A program made the translations under genes and the position numbers. Source: Flaccisagitta enflata (taxonomy: Eukaryota > Chaetognatha > Sagittoidea > Aphragmophora). Taken from it: a stretch of DNA of 64,000 bases. The DNA is taken from contig OZ231127.1 of the NCBI GenBank assembly GCA_965153355.1, forward strand, positions 33,790,001 through 33,854,000, given 5' to 3'. A model generated the notes under the pieces. The model did not search any database, had not been told where the DNA came from, and saw nothing but the letters and a program-made list of their open reading frames with translations. Below are positions 27,571-40,079 of this stretch, piece after piece (the stretch's first letter is position 1; every line of letters begins with the position of its first letter).

Positions 27571-28109
27571 CATAAAATAAATTCTATTGGAAGAAAAAAA
27601 AAACGAAATGAAAGTATCGTTAACGAAACAAAAACAGAACATAAAAAATGCAGGAATGGTATAAAACGACGCGCGACGTGTTGCCGCAGATGGAAGGAGA
27701 GAAAATCACAACAATTTCCTTCCATGGGAATGACTCGTCATTAGAACAACAACGCAATTGTGCAACCCAATAACGCCACGTATAACGCACGCGCAGAACT
27801 CGCGTTTGTGTGTCTCCGGAGAAACATGCACGCAATATAAATCTGCATGACAAGTGGAACAATATCCCTCACAATACCATAACTGGAATATATGTAAGAG
27901 GGCTTCGTGAACCCTAACTGACTGGTATGTCACCAAATCCCCAAAAAGAAAAAAAAAAGAAAAAAAAACAAACAAAAACACAACCAAAAAAAAAAGAAAA
28001 AAAGAAAAAAAGAAAGTGCGGTCGTTTGAATATCCTGATGGCTCTTCACCTTCATCAATGCGTGCAGCATGGTTTTGTAAATAAATGCATGTAAATAGAT
28101 GTCATGATT
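27571..28109. other. Intergenic, no gene seen
   Basis: A-rich runs at 27945-28015. No exon recognised. Confidence 0.4.
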
Positions 28110-28340
28110 CTTTCAGCGAAGACTTCATATGTATGGTGACGAATTAATGGTGGAAAGCAAGACTTCAAATATGGGAACACATACATATATTTCATAGTAG
28201 AAAGTCTGAATTTTCGAGCATTTTGGCATACTCATAATTCATAGATGAATTATGAGTATGCCAAAATGCTCGAAAATTCAGACTTTCTACTATGAAATAT
28301 ATGTATGTGTTCCCATATTTGAAGTCTTGCTTTCCACCAT
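28110..28340. mobile_element. Fold-back element, family D copy 2, perfect 96-nt arms
   Basis: Positions 28147-28242 and 28245-28340 read as exact reverse complements with a 2-nt centre. GTCATGATT flanks the element at 28101-28109 and 28341-28349 (9 bp). The left leader CTTTCAGCGAAGAC...CATATGT matches the copy at 1692. No coding capacity. Confidence 0.88.
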
Positions 28341-28439
28341 GTCATGATTGTATTTTCAAGAATCTTTGAAAAAGGAAAAAAAACAAGCCCAACAAGGGCA
28401 ACAGTTGCGTGCGTCTGGAAATGAGAAAAAGAAGAGCAA

Positions 28440-28735
28440 AAACATGTTTAAATGTTTAGAATGGTAAAGAAATGTTAAAAATTGTTAAAGAATGTTGTAA
28501 TATGTTAAAATATGTAAAAAAATGTTTGAAAATGTTTAAAAATGTTAAAAAATGTTAATAATTGTTAGAAAATGTTAAAAAAGGTTAAAAAAATTAAAAA
28601 GGTTAAAAAAGGTAAAAAGAGGTTAAAAAAGATGAAATGTTAAAAAGTGTTTAAAAAAGTTAAAAAGTGTTAAAAAAATGTTAAAAAATGTTAAAAAACA
28701 TTAAAAACCGCTTAAAAACAATCAAAATTTTAAAA
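28440..28735. repeat. Degenerate AAATGTTAAA repeats
   Basis: Irregular 9-11-bp words (AATGTTAAAA, AAAGGTTAAA), running into a family A fragment. Confidence 0.8.
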
Positions 28736-28737
28736 AT

Positions 28738-28805
28738 GGTACGTACCAACGGACAGACCGACCGACCGACAGAGCAAGGTTTAGAGTCGCGTGCACGCGA
28801 CAAAA
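28738..28805 (+). mobile_element. Family A 3' fragment
   Basis: (ACCG)n, CAGAGCAAGGTTTAGAGTCGCG and the hairpin GTCGCGTGCACGCGAC followed by A. The body upstream may be the AAATGTT repeat. Confidence 0.7.
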
Positions 28806-29114
28806 AAGATGGTTCTTCAGTTTCTTTTTTGACGCAGGAATTTTGGACTGGCGAATGAGCAACAAAGCTAACAGGAACGAACCTCAAATAATGTATCGAC
28901 ATGAAATTCAATGAGCAGAGTTTGTCACGCTAAGGACAAATTTCCAATTCATATATCATTCCAACGGCCAATGACCAGAATAAGTGGCGTCGATGTTTCA
29001 GCGTGCGTTTTCGTGTGTTTAACAAAGCGTGAGTGCGTGTGCCAACATCTTTGCTGCTTTGCATGAGACTGCATATTTGCGTTTACATGTGCGTGCGTAC
29101 GTGCAGTGACCTGA

Positions 29115-30011
<897 letters not shown>

Positions 30012-30244
30012 GCACACACATAGACAGACAGACAAACAGATGCCATTTTGAAAACGGAACAATAAACCGGAAGTTCCTATCTATCTGGAAGAATTGAGGG
30101 AAGTGCCAAAAAATAAGAACAGAAACAAGTAAATCAGTAAATAAGGACAGAAACATAAAATGATTAATGGACATTCCCCATATCTCGGCTCTTATTCTCT
30201 GGTCGTCGTGAATTTCCATCTTGAATAACATGACAAATAACTAA

Positions 30245-30880
30245 CCAGTAATGGCGGCTTTCGCCGTGAGCAAAAAAGTCGTAAGCATTGGTCACTTTTC
30301 ACCAAACTTTTGTTTTCAGTCACTGCAAATCTTTCTATTCGTTAGATCAAATCAAGAGCAATTATATGTATTGATTGCACTGAAAATCAGAGAAAAATGG
30401 GACTGAGCCACATGAGCTAGATGAGCTAAAATGTTCAAAATCACTCAACCAGACAACCACCTATGCTCAATGACATGCTTTCTTGTGTTTGCATGCTCAC
30501 ATCAAAACATTTATCTATCCCATCAAAAATTAAAAAAAAAAGGACTAAATCAGCTAAGTGAGCTAGTATACTTTAAAACACCCTCACATATAAGAAGCTA
30601 TGCTCATTGACATGCTTTTTTGTATCTGCTTTCTTAAACATAAATCAAAATATCTATTCATTTATCGCATTTAAAATCAAGAAAAAAAGACTTAGCTAAA
30701 TGAGCTAAATGAGCTAGAATGCTCAAAAACATCCTCACAGATAAGCAGCTATGCTCATAAACATGTTTTCTTGTATTTGCATGCTCAAACAAACATAAAT
30801 ACACTCCTTTATGATAAATCGAAAAGAATTCAATTTGTATTTTTTGTAGAAAATCTATAAAAAACAAAATGCAAAAAATG
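30245..30880 (+). repeat. Dispersed repeat E copy 1 with about 150-bp internal tandem units
   Basis: Starts CCAGTAATGGCGGCTTTCGC. The first 235 bp match 47150-47389 in reverse. Within it, GCTAAATGAGCTAGAATGCTC...AAACATGTTTTCTTG-like units recur three times (about 30405, 30550 and 30695). Confidence 0.75.
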
Positions 30881-31589
30881 TTTGTCATAGAGCATTCTGC
30901 TTGGCGCCAAATGAAAGAGAATTATTGAATTTACTTACCCTATCAATTTTATTGGAGGCCCCAATCGGTCCATTGAGAGCCTAAACTTTCTCATAAGAAA
31001 ATGAAAGCCATGGTTTTTTTTTTCAAATATGTCAATAAGTCGAAGACTGACTTCGACTTTTTTCCCGACCACAGATACACGGTCAACAAGTAGTCGCTTG
31101 TGGGTGGGTAGGGGCAGTACGCGGGTGGGCATGGGCAGTAACGTGGGTGGGCAGGGGCAGTAATATTGGTGGGCAGGAACTGCATTGAAGGTGGTCAGGG
31201 GCTATGATATGCTCAGAAATTTTGATTTGAGCCGATTTCGCGTCATCCAAAACTTCGCAAAACGGACAGACGAACCCTCTTCTTTCCTTCTAAGCGACCC
31301 AAAAAGTGACTTGAATCTCTTGAAACCTTGGCGTACTGTTAAGAACCTGAAAGCGTTGATGACGCATTGGGAACTTCTGATTTCGCCGCCTTTCTCTGTT
31401 CTGATTTTCTATTCCAAATTTTCTCCGTTATTGAATAAGAAAGAAGCGATTATCTTAAATATCAAGGATTGAAGTAAGATAATGGAAAGAAGTTGTTGCC
31501 TTTCGGGGGAATTTACTTAAAATCCTTTTTACTTTTTTAGTTAATAGAAACAAACAAAAAAAAAAGAATATGCAGAGAAAAACCTCCTT
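30881..31589. other. Intergenic; short family A-like minisatellite
   Basis: GTGGGTGGGCAGGGGCAGTA units recur about four times at 31098-31180, an amplified piece of the family A left arm region. No gene seen. Confidence 0.5.
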
Positions 31590-32045
31590 TTGGGCAGCGG
31601 CTCAAAAGGGCTGATGTCATGTAGGAGACAGGGGTGAATTTCCATACGTCTGTCCGTATATCCGTCTTTCCGTCTATCCGTACATCCCCCCCATCCTCCA
31701 AATTCCCATTGGATAACATGGGAAATTGTCAAAATGCAAACTTTCCAATGAACAACATGGAAAATTGATGAAAACTAAGAAAAATGTAAAATTCCTATTG
31801 AATAACATGGCAAATTGACAAGAAATGGAAGAAAATGCAAAATTCCCATTGAATATCATGGAGAATTGCTACTAAGGCCTCAAATATGCCCTCTCAGGAC
31901 GTATGGAAATTCACCCTTGTGTCCTACAGGACATCAACCCTTTGAGGCCGCTGCCCTGCTCTCACTCCACTTCTTTAGCTAATCACTCCAAGCAGGGTAT
32001 CAGGTACCGCTGACTATGTGCGATCTTTAGATGACTTGTTAGCCT
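31590..32045 (+). mobile_element. Family C TIR element with about 56-bp internal repeats
   Basis: Left end GGGCAGCGGCTCAAAAGGGC...ACAGGGGTGAATTTCC, right inverted copy GGAAATTCACCCTTGTGTCC...GAGGCCGCTGCC (about 31905-31955). Units containing ATTCCCATTGAATAACATGG lie between. A CCCTGCT...AGCAGGG hairpin and the end motif GGTACCGCTGAC follow. Confidence 0.85.
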
Positions 32046-32424
32046 CTCCCAGCGGCACGAGTTTTTATTCATGCTTTAAATTGAATAGCACAGTTTGGGG
32101 AACTCCGTATTTCCAGCCGGTCTTATTTTGTTACATTTGCACCATTTTCCCTCCTTCTGCCTCATTTTGTTTCCACGCCCCATTTCTCGCCCACCATTTG
32201 AATGTTTTCGTCGCCGACAAATGTATTATTCTTCTGTCGTTTCTCATGGTAAAACAGAGACTCTAGTTCTCCTATCAAAGTGGGATTGAATTTTTTTTTT
32301 GTCTCAAGGACATGATAGTACATCGAAATTTGAGTTGGATACGCCTTTCTTTCCTTACAGACCGTAAACTGACAGATTGAACCAACGTACAGACAAGTGG
32401 CAAAACGAATCAATATTAGGGTGT
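32046..32424. other. Intergenic, no gene seen
   Basis: No repeat family or exon recognised. Confidence 0.4.
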
Positions 32425-32572
32425 TTTTTAGTCGCGGATTAGCGACTCTATAAGAGGCTTTAGCCGTCCGTTGGTTGGTCCGTGGTGATCGAGTCGAAAA
32501 GTGGGAAATCACGCATTTCCGCCCCTGCCCACCCGTCCGCGACTGGTATTGGCCGTGTATCCGGCCTTGTTC
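32425..32572 (-). mobile_element. ACGG-hairpin element, family A, gtcgcgga subtype
   Basis: Hairpin AGTCGCGGATTAGCGACT at the 3' end, and the matching left arm TCCGCGACTGG followed by CGTGTATCCGGCCTTGTT. The internal microsatellite is very short. Confidence 0.82.
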
Positions 32573-32641
32573 TTTTCAAAAAACATGGACAAGGCCGAAT
32601 CTTTATCGAACTCAGACCCTCAAAAACATTGCGTGTTTATG

Positions 32642-32752
32642 TCTCTGTCTCTTCGCCGTTCTGTCTATCTTTCTGTCTATCCGATTGTCCGTCCGCCTGC
32701 CTCTCTGTCTGTTTGTCTGTCTGTCTGTCTCTCTCTCTCTCAAGGGGGACTT
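32642..32752. repeat. CTGT/TC-rich tract
   Basis: Irregular TCTG and TC words. Confidence 0.7.
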
Positions 32753-33199
32753 TGACTTCCGTTTCGGGTCTCCCTTCCCGGTTGCCATTAGGAAAACAAA
32801 CTTATTCCAGTTAGACTCGTTTTGACACATACCATGTTCTTATCAGACTCATTCTTATAAATACCGTGTTCCGATTACTTTTTTTCACAAACTTGAAGAT
32901 CAATTACCATGATACATTTAAACCCTCGCTCATCTTCGCCAGTCTTGAGGAATTTTCCCATTCAACTTTTTATGGTGGCCGGTCCGAAGATAGTTATCGC
33001 GTTGCTATTTTTTGAAAATATTACTATTAAATTTTACATCATTAGAAAGCCTAGCATTTAAGTTTTTCTCTGTTTGTTTTATTTTCTTGATATTCCTTGT
33101 AGTTTAGACGTAATGATCAAAAGAAGAAGTACTATTTATGATTTCATGATCGCTCAAGCGTGAAATACGCTAAGTCTTAGAATGAAACATATTCGTGAT

Positions 33200-33343
33200 T
33201 TTTAGTTGCGGACATGCAACTCTTTGAGAGGCTTTGTCCGTCCCTCCGTCGGTCCGTAACGCACGAGTCGAAAAGTGGGAAAACGCGCAATTCCGCCTCT
33301 GACCACCCGTCCGCAACTGGTCGCCGTGTATCCGGCCTTGTTT
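33200..33343 (-). mobile_element. ACGG-hairpin element, family A, gttgcggac subtype
   Basis: Hairpin AGTTGCGGACATGCAACT (33204-33221), left arm GTCCGCAACT (33309-33318), closing CGTGTATCCGGCCTTGTT. Matches the + strand copy at 46675. Confidence 0.85.
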
Positions 33344-33983
33344 TTTATAAGTGGCGGAATCTGTCGTGACTTTTTTTACCCAAACTTTGAAAGCTTATAT
33401 CTCATGAACAAATTGACCGATTGACTTGAATTTTTTTATGGTAACATCATATGACCTTGTCTACTGATGTGTGAAGTTTCAAGAAATTTAAGTAAATACA
33501 ACCACCCGAACCAGCCTCCCAACCCAAAAATTTCAAGACAGCGTAGCTATGAAAATATTATACGACATTTTCTGAAATTTTGCATGAACAACCATCCAAG
33601 CCTTGGACAAATCCTGGGTAAGTTGTACGGCGATCATGTAATTACTTTGGCCGTAATCGCATAAAACCAAAAAAAATTTTCATAGTTTCGCGAAATCACG
33701 CTACTTAACGGTCAACCCCATTGTCCACTGACAACTGAAGTTCTGAAAATCTTTTTTGTTGTCCAAACTTCACGGTGGATATTGTTTTATCCATGTAACC
33801 CCAGCGGTTTGTTCTCACAAAAAAATAACTTTTTTAATCCGGCCGAGATTCTTTATCTCGAAGTCTGCGTATCAACGTTTTTTGGCTAGCACGTTCGTTT
33901 AAGACTCATTTTCTCCTGGAACTCGTTTTCTGGGATGGGTGTCATCGCATTTCAAAGATGTCAGTCATGAGACGCAGAACGGA

Positions 33984-33987
<4 letters not shown>
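33344..33987. other. Intergenic, no gene seen
   Basis: No recognised repeat or exon. Confidence 0.4.
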
Positions 33988-34080
<93 letters not shown>

Positions 34081-34087
34081 AGAGAGT
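33988..34087. repeat. (AG)n microsatellite
   Basis: About 90 bp of AG ending in AAAAGAGAGAG. Confidence 0.95.
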
Positions 34088-34479
34088 CTCATGCGCGCCC
34101 ATTCACACATTCACAGATCTACATAAATACCTTCTGTCCGAACAACTAACACATTCAAAAAAATCGTTAAAATTAAACTTATCTCCATTTAACTCGTACT
34201 GTTAGATATTCCATTTCGTCAACCAGGCTGCGCATAAGGGGCAGATGGCGAACGGCGTGTTTGCCCTCATGGTTGTAATCAAACAAGGACAATGTGTGAT
34301 TCTTTTTCTTATTTGTGCTCGTTTAGGTCGATTTCACATCAAACATTCAAAGTGTATTTCTTTATTATTGTTTGCTTAAAGCAAGTACATGACGTTACTC
34401 TCGTTGAATGTCAACGCTTCACCCTGTCAAAGATCAGATTTGACTTTCAATATTTGTATGATTCCAATCAGTAGGTACC

Positions 34480-35205
34480 GAACCTCGGGGTTTAATCTTT
34501 TGACAAGGAGGCTAAATGCCGCTAACCAAAAGGCAGATGGTGTCCCGCTAACAGGCTGATAGATCTGTTATTCCGCTGACAAGAAGGAAAATGGTTGCCT
34601 AGGCATTTGCTCCACAAGTAATCAGACAGTGTCCCTGACGCTGTTTCCACTAACAAGTAGGCAGCAGGTGTCCTTGGTGTTTGTCCTACTTAGAGGCAGA
34701 TGAGTCATTTGTCCTACTGACAAGAAGGCAGATGGTGGCCTTGGCGTTTGTCGTGCTTAAAGGCAGATGAGTTGTTTCTTCTACTGAAAAGTAGGCCAAT
34801 GGTGACCTTGGCATTTTTTCTGCCGACAAGTAGGCAGATGGTGGCCTTGGCATCGATCTTGTTAACGAGTAGGCAAATGGTGGCCTTGGTGTTTGTTCTG
34901 CTTAGAGGCAGATGAGTCATTTTTCCCACTGACAAGAAGGCAGATGGTGGCCTTGGCATTTGTCCCATAGTCAAATGGGCAGATGGTGGCTTTGACATTT
35001 GTCCCACTGACGAGCAAGCAGATGGTGGCCTTAGTATGTGTTCCACTGACGCGTAAGCAGATGGTGTCCTTGGCATTTGTTCTGCTGACAAGTAGGCAGA
35101 GGGTGGCCTGTCATTTGTGTACCACTGACAAGTAGGCAGATGGTGTCCTTGGCATTTGTTCTGCTGACAAGTAGGCAGATGCTGTCCTTGGCGTTTGTCC
35201 TTCAA
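34480..35205. repeat. 39-bp minisatellite
   Basis: Units of the form GACAAGTAGGCAGATGGTGG plus CCTTGGCATTTGTTCTGCT recur with a period of about 39 bp, well conserved at 35050-35200 and divergent to the left. The multiple-of-three period keeps a minus-strand frame open; this is not a gene. Confidence 0.9.
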
Positions 35206-35800
35206 GTCAGTTCGTTTTCAGGGAGAATAACGTCAATCATGAAGGCGAGAAAATTAATTTCTCTCACAAAATGCGTTTCACAGGCTTCTGATCACATTCT
35301 CACCAGTCACCCTTTCATTCTTTCATTTCGATGCGATAAATCTTTTGAATTTGTTTCGTGGCGGTTGTAGAATAGATCTTTGAAGTCTAGAGTCGGGTAG
35401 TCCCTGGCGGGGGACTGCAATTTCTTTTCTTTTTCTTTTTTTTTTTTTTGAGTGCTAATCGATGACCCCTTCTGGCCTGCTTAAATACAAAAAATGTTAT
35501 ATTGAAGCCTTGAGATTGACATTTGACTCGTGAGAATTAAGATTCGAGTCGCGAAACTCTGTGACGAAGCTGGAAGGCGGTGATTGAATTTGGCACCCTC
35601 GCTCGTTCTTAGGGGTGACATGATTCGCAGAAACGCAAAGAGCATCATCGACACCCCTCAAAGAATTCATTTCATATTCAGCTTTAAAGCAGCTCGACAC
35701 TAGATGCGTGAGTTATGTTTTGCCAAACATGAATTACATTTGTTTGGATTTTTAAAGTTGCATGTTTCATGGACCTAGGATGAATAGCAGGCCTGAAGGA
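35206..35800. other. Intergenic, no gene seen
   Basis: Includes a T-rich run near 35430. No exon recognised. Confidence 0.4.
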
Positions 35801-36220
35801 CAGCATAGGTTGTTGTTGTTAACCGGGGGAATCACCGGGCGATTTGAGCGCTGTTTGTGATCGACCCACCACTTGGGCGACGCCATCGGGTCTTTTTGTT
35901 GTCAGATTCCCAATTGTCATATCATCGTGACGTCCTATGGCCTACCCTTCCCGCTAGCTAGCTATTTACACTGGTATTCACCAGGAAACCCATCCTCGAA
36001 CCTCATTGCTAGGTTGAGCCTTTCAACCTTTGTTGAAAAGACTCGCCCATTGCGAGGCTCGAACTCGCCACCCAGTGGGCTAAGAGCGAGTATTCTACCA
36101 CTGAGCTAACCCCCCCCCCCAGCATAGGTCATCGACCTCTTCGGAGCCGCTGCCCTTCAACTTCAAGCACAACCTACATAGGCAGGGCACGGGTACCGCT
36201 GACCATCTAACGCTTTCGCG
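35775..36220 (+). mobile_element. Family C 3' part, split by the SINE
   Basis: Joining across the SINE gives GGACAGCATAGGTCATCGACC followed by CTTCGGAGCCGCTGCC, a family C inverted repeat. The tail GGCAGGGCACGGGTACCGCTG follows. The left end is not found. Confidence 0.7.
35811..36120 (-). mobile_element. tRNA-derived SINE, about 310 bp
   Basis: On the minus strand it starts with a tRNA-like head: A box TTAGCTCAGTGGTAGA (36094-36109) and a perfect T arm GCGAG-TTCGAGC-CTCGC (36052-36068). It ends in AACAACAACA. AGCATAGGT occurs on both sides (35802-35810 and 36121-36129). The head does not close an acceptor stem, so it is a SINE rather than a tRNA gene. RNA polymerase III would use the A and B boxes. 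It is inserted in a family C element. Confidence 0.88.
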
Positions 36221-36224
36221 ACTA

Positions 36225-36345
36225 TTTCTTCTTTTCCACCCCTTAATTTTCTTCCTTATCTCCAAACTCTTTGATTTTATTACCCCCCATCCCCCACCGG
36301 GAGGGGGAATGCTCAGCTTGATACACGTCTGATGTGATCTTAGTC
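36225..36345 (+). mobile_element. hAT-like MITE family F, 3' fragment
   Basis: ATCTCCAAACTCTTTGATTTTATT, C and G runs and ATGCTCAGCTTGATACAC match the right part of the copy at 20876. The left half is missing. Confidence 0.7.
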
Positions 36346-38293
36346 ACTAATTAGTTACTAACATTAGGTGCACCTGACAACCTCTGTTGCCCCTTTGTTA
36401 CCTTAAGTTAGTCTTTATAATGTAAACTGATTAAATCATGATTTTCCTTGTATGAAATGGCTGAACAATAGTCTAGATTGGCAGAATATCAGTTTTAAGC
36501 GGAAGCAAATGGCCTTTAGCCTTTAGAGCAAGCAGATGTGTCACGTGTGGACAAACAGAAAGAAAGTAAAGGATAAAGAATAGATGGAACGAGAACAAAA
36601 GCAAAAATATTCACCGTTTTTCAGTTGATAAAGGGTTGCCTATTCGTCCCTCTCGACTCTGCTTAGCAGGGCTCAAGGCCACCTTGCATCATGAAGGAAG
36701 GAAAAACAGTCGCACGCGGTCAGTGGTACGTCTGTCTCTGTTTCTGTGCCCAGTGAAACAAGATTAGCAACAATATACAGGAAAGTGAGTGACAATCGGG
36801 GCTGTACATTACTTTTTGCTCCCTTTCTACAAAAATATGCCTATGAACTTCGCAACAACTTTTAACCCAACTAAAAGAGGATGAAAAGACTAATGTGAAA
36901 TGTAACCTCTGGTTACTCAAAGGAGCAATGCTCCTGACAGGTAGGCCGCTGCCAAAAAAAAAAAGAAGGAAAAAAGCGAGAAAAAGAAAAAGAAAGGCCT
37001 TCTATCTTTGCATGCATAATGAATTTTGCCTTCTTTCCCTTTCCTTTCGCCTGGATTAACACTTAGCGAGTTTTCAAAAAGTTAATTCTTATTAGATTTA
37101 AAAGTGAATATGAAAAAAGACACAATTTTTTCTTTGGTTCTTGACAAACAGACCGACCGGGCGTTTACCGTATCGGTGCACCGAAACGGTGTTTTTAGCT
37201 GATTAGTTGAATTTGGGGGCCGGTGCATTTTCTATCCAATTTGTGGGAAAAGCGCGCGGCAATCACGTAGCAATGAATAGCGTGATAATGTGTCGAAAGT
37301 TGATTCTAATTTTTTTTCTTTTTTGGTTTAACAGTTTCCATCTATCAACTTAGCTAAAAAACCATTCGACGCAAAATAAGAATTGCAATTAGCGCTTGCT
37401 GTTTTCGTTTAAGTGGAGATGCCTTTCCCTGTTGTTATGGTAGTTTGGATTTTTTTTCTTTTTAGAGACCACCTTTTTGTCACTGCTTCCGCATGTTGTT
37501 CTGGCAGGGGCCGACAGGCATTTTGGGCCCCTATACAGTCCAAAAATTCAGGCCCCCCCTCACCCCCCCCCTCGCTTTGTTGCATTCGCGGCGCGGGTGC
37601 AATCCGTAGCACATGCAATTATTTTTATAGAAATACTGTTAAGGAAACTAAGGCCTTGTTTGAAATTGGCCCTTTTTTTGCCCGTATCATATTTATAGAC
37701 TGTATAGGCCTCTATCGGCCCCTGTGTTTTGGAACAATTTGTTGTCGTAGGCTCGTGGCTCTTATCAATGTTATCAAAACGGTTCCTATCACAACTCGCC
37801 GTCAATTCGGTTTTGTTCACTATTTATTTTGGTGGCTAAGCCAATATCGCTCTGTTTTCTGATTCATTCATACATTGTCGCAGACACGCGACTATACGCT
37901 TATGTTGGTCCGTTGGTCTGTCGCTCCGTCCATCGGCACGTCCGTCGGTCCATCTGTCGTACTGTCTGAAAGAATACCGAAATATCATCTTGTTGTCTTA
38001 TTTACAGTATGAGATACATACGTGTGAAATTCAAATACTGACTTTGCTGACGTGCTGTAATTTGGAGTACTGAAGCACTGCTCATGTCAAATCGTCCGCG
38101 ACTTTTGCGCTGTGTTGGGGTTGTTTTGTTAATAGCTCAGAAATTGCGCGTTTTAACTAGTCAGTGAGGGTTCACAAGGACTTCCTCTATTCATTTTAGT
38201 TTGGGTATATTAAGGGATATTGTTCCACTTGTCGTATGACTTTCTTTGCTTCTTTCCCCGCTTACCTGTGATTATTTCAATGACAAACTATTA
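36346..38293. other. Long stretch without gene
   Basis: A family C end fragment (GACAGGTAGGCCGCTGCC, about 36935-36955) and a family A fragment (CAGACACGCGACTATACGC plus CCGT/CGGT words, 37880-37965, minus) are the only recognisable pieces. A patch near 38150-38240 resembles 16555-16640. Confidence 0.5.
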
Positions 38294-39494
38294 CTATCTA
38301 GGAGATAAATATACGGACACCTAACCATGATTACAGCAGTAAAACTGCAATATCCAATAAAACAATGAAAGCAAATCTTCCATTCAAGACCAAGCAGAGC
38401 TTGGTAACTAAATCCGTTTTGAAATTACACATTTTGAAGAAAAACTGTCATTTTAACAAAATCGTATTTTGATGTTTTTGGTTCGAATATTCAAAGGACG
38501 ACCTACATTGAAACAGCTCTCAAATCTAAACGGATTGAGCAAAATCATTCCGCTTGGTCTCAATAGATCACATTTTTGAAAAATTTTATGATTGTTGAAA
38601 AATTTGAGGGCTGCAGTCAAACATAATGCCCTGAAATTATCCCTGAAAACAAAACTGATTCAATTATTTTTTTGGTGTTTTTTGCGAAGCCAAGGATACA
38701 CTAATTCAAGTTGCAAAATCAAAGACCAATCCTATAGAAAGTCGAAACAGAAGCACTTGATAGATCAAAATACCAAATGTCACAGTGCAAACGAAGGAAA
38801 AATTAGACAACCAAACATATTCATAACCTGCCTTACTTTTGAATTATAACAAATTAAAGTAAGCTTTGTTTTTTTTTTTTTTTGGTTTAATTATTCTCAT
38901 ACATAATGCTTAAAAGTAAAAACACACCAAGAAACTTGATATTGCATTGATCAGAGACAGAAACATTCACTTATTTGCAGGAATTCCTTGAAAATACAGT
39001 TGCAAGAATTTAAGAAGCAGTCAGGTGAAATTCTAAGACTGTCCCGGGATGCAAATTTTTGTACTTCAAAGAACATAGCCCTATTCTCTTAGGTTTTTAG
39101 AATGAGGCCATATTTTTGGTAATGCAAATTTATAAAATCAGAAGCCGGCTTAGAATTTCACCCGAGACAACTCTGGTTGCAAAATAGAATTTTCTTCATG
39201 AATCCATAATTTTTGCATCATTTATCTTCATTTTTGTAACATTTAAGTGAGATATCATTATCTTTCATGCAAAAATATTATTTATAAAAATAGATAAACT
39301 TTTTTTTAGTCTAGATAATCATCGTTTGATGACATAAAAAAATGTTCAAAATATGTGTTGACTCATCAAATTCTGTCTTCGTTTGCACTGTTACATATCA
39401 TGACTACAAATTGATTCATTTGGGCATATACTTCAATCAATGAGTGAAAAGGCTAACTTTTCTCCAGCTGTCCGTATATTTATTTCCTAGGTAG
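38294..39494. mobile_element. TIR element, about 1.2 kb, TA-flanked
   Basis: Ends CTATCTAGGAGATAAATATA and CTACCTAGGAAATAAATATA (inverted), both running on to CGGACA, with TA on each flank. Inner inverted matches (CAGTGCAAACGAAG / CTTCGTTTGCACTG at about 38778 and 39378) show long decayed arms. No transposase frame. Confidence 0.8.
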
Positions 39495-39692
39495 TACTCT
39501 TAACACAATTTCGCGCGATTCAATTTCAAGCGACCTAGTACGAGTCTATCTGTACGACCATTTATTGACAAGCACAGAATTCGTTTTTGATGGTGCAATT
39601 TGAATAGAAATGTAGATAAGAGCCTCTCAGGACATGTGTGAATCACTTGGTGCGATCAATTCCCGTTATTCCTTCATTGTGCAATATCATTA

Positions 39693-39959
39693 TTCTCTTC
39701 TTCTTCTTCTTCTTCTTCTTCTTCTTCTTCTTCTTCTTCTTCTTCTTCTTCTTCTTCTTCTTCTTCTTCTTCTTCTTCTCCTGCTGCTGCTTCTTCTTCA
39801 TCTTCTTCTTCTTCTTCTTCTTCTTCTTCTTCTTCTTCTTCTTCTTCTTCTTCTTCTTCTTCTTCTTCTTCTTCTTCTTCTTCTTCTTCTTCTTCTTCTC
39901 CTTCTCCTTCTTCTTCTTCTTCTTCTTCTTCTTCTTCTTCTTCTTCTTGTTCTTCTTCC
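39693..39959. repeat. (TTC)n microsatellite
   Basis: About 265 bp of CTT with a few CTG, CAT and CTC variants; more C/T-rich sequence to 40075. Confidence 0.97.
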
Positions 39960-40079
39960 TTCTTCCTTCTTCTTACCTCTTCCCTTTCTTTTTCCTTTTC
40001 CTTTTCCATTTCTTCTCCTTCTTCTCTTTCCTCTTTAGCCTTTCTTTTTGTTTTCCTTCTGCATCTTCGTTCCTTTTTA

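Noticed and set aside
34714-35205. 163-codon minus-strand frame, and the spaced repeats as a CRISPR array
   Set aside because: The 39-bp units are contiguous without unique spacers, the genome is eukaryotic, and the period divides by three.
36050-36120. Functional tRNA gene on the minus strand
   Set aside because: A and B boxes and the T arm are good, but the acceptor stem does not pair, the D stem is damaged, and the unit continues into a SINE with an AAC tail and target duplications.
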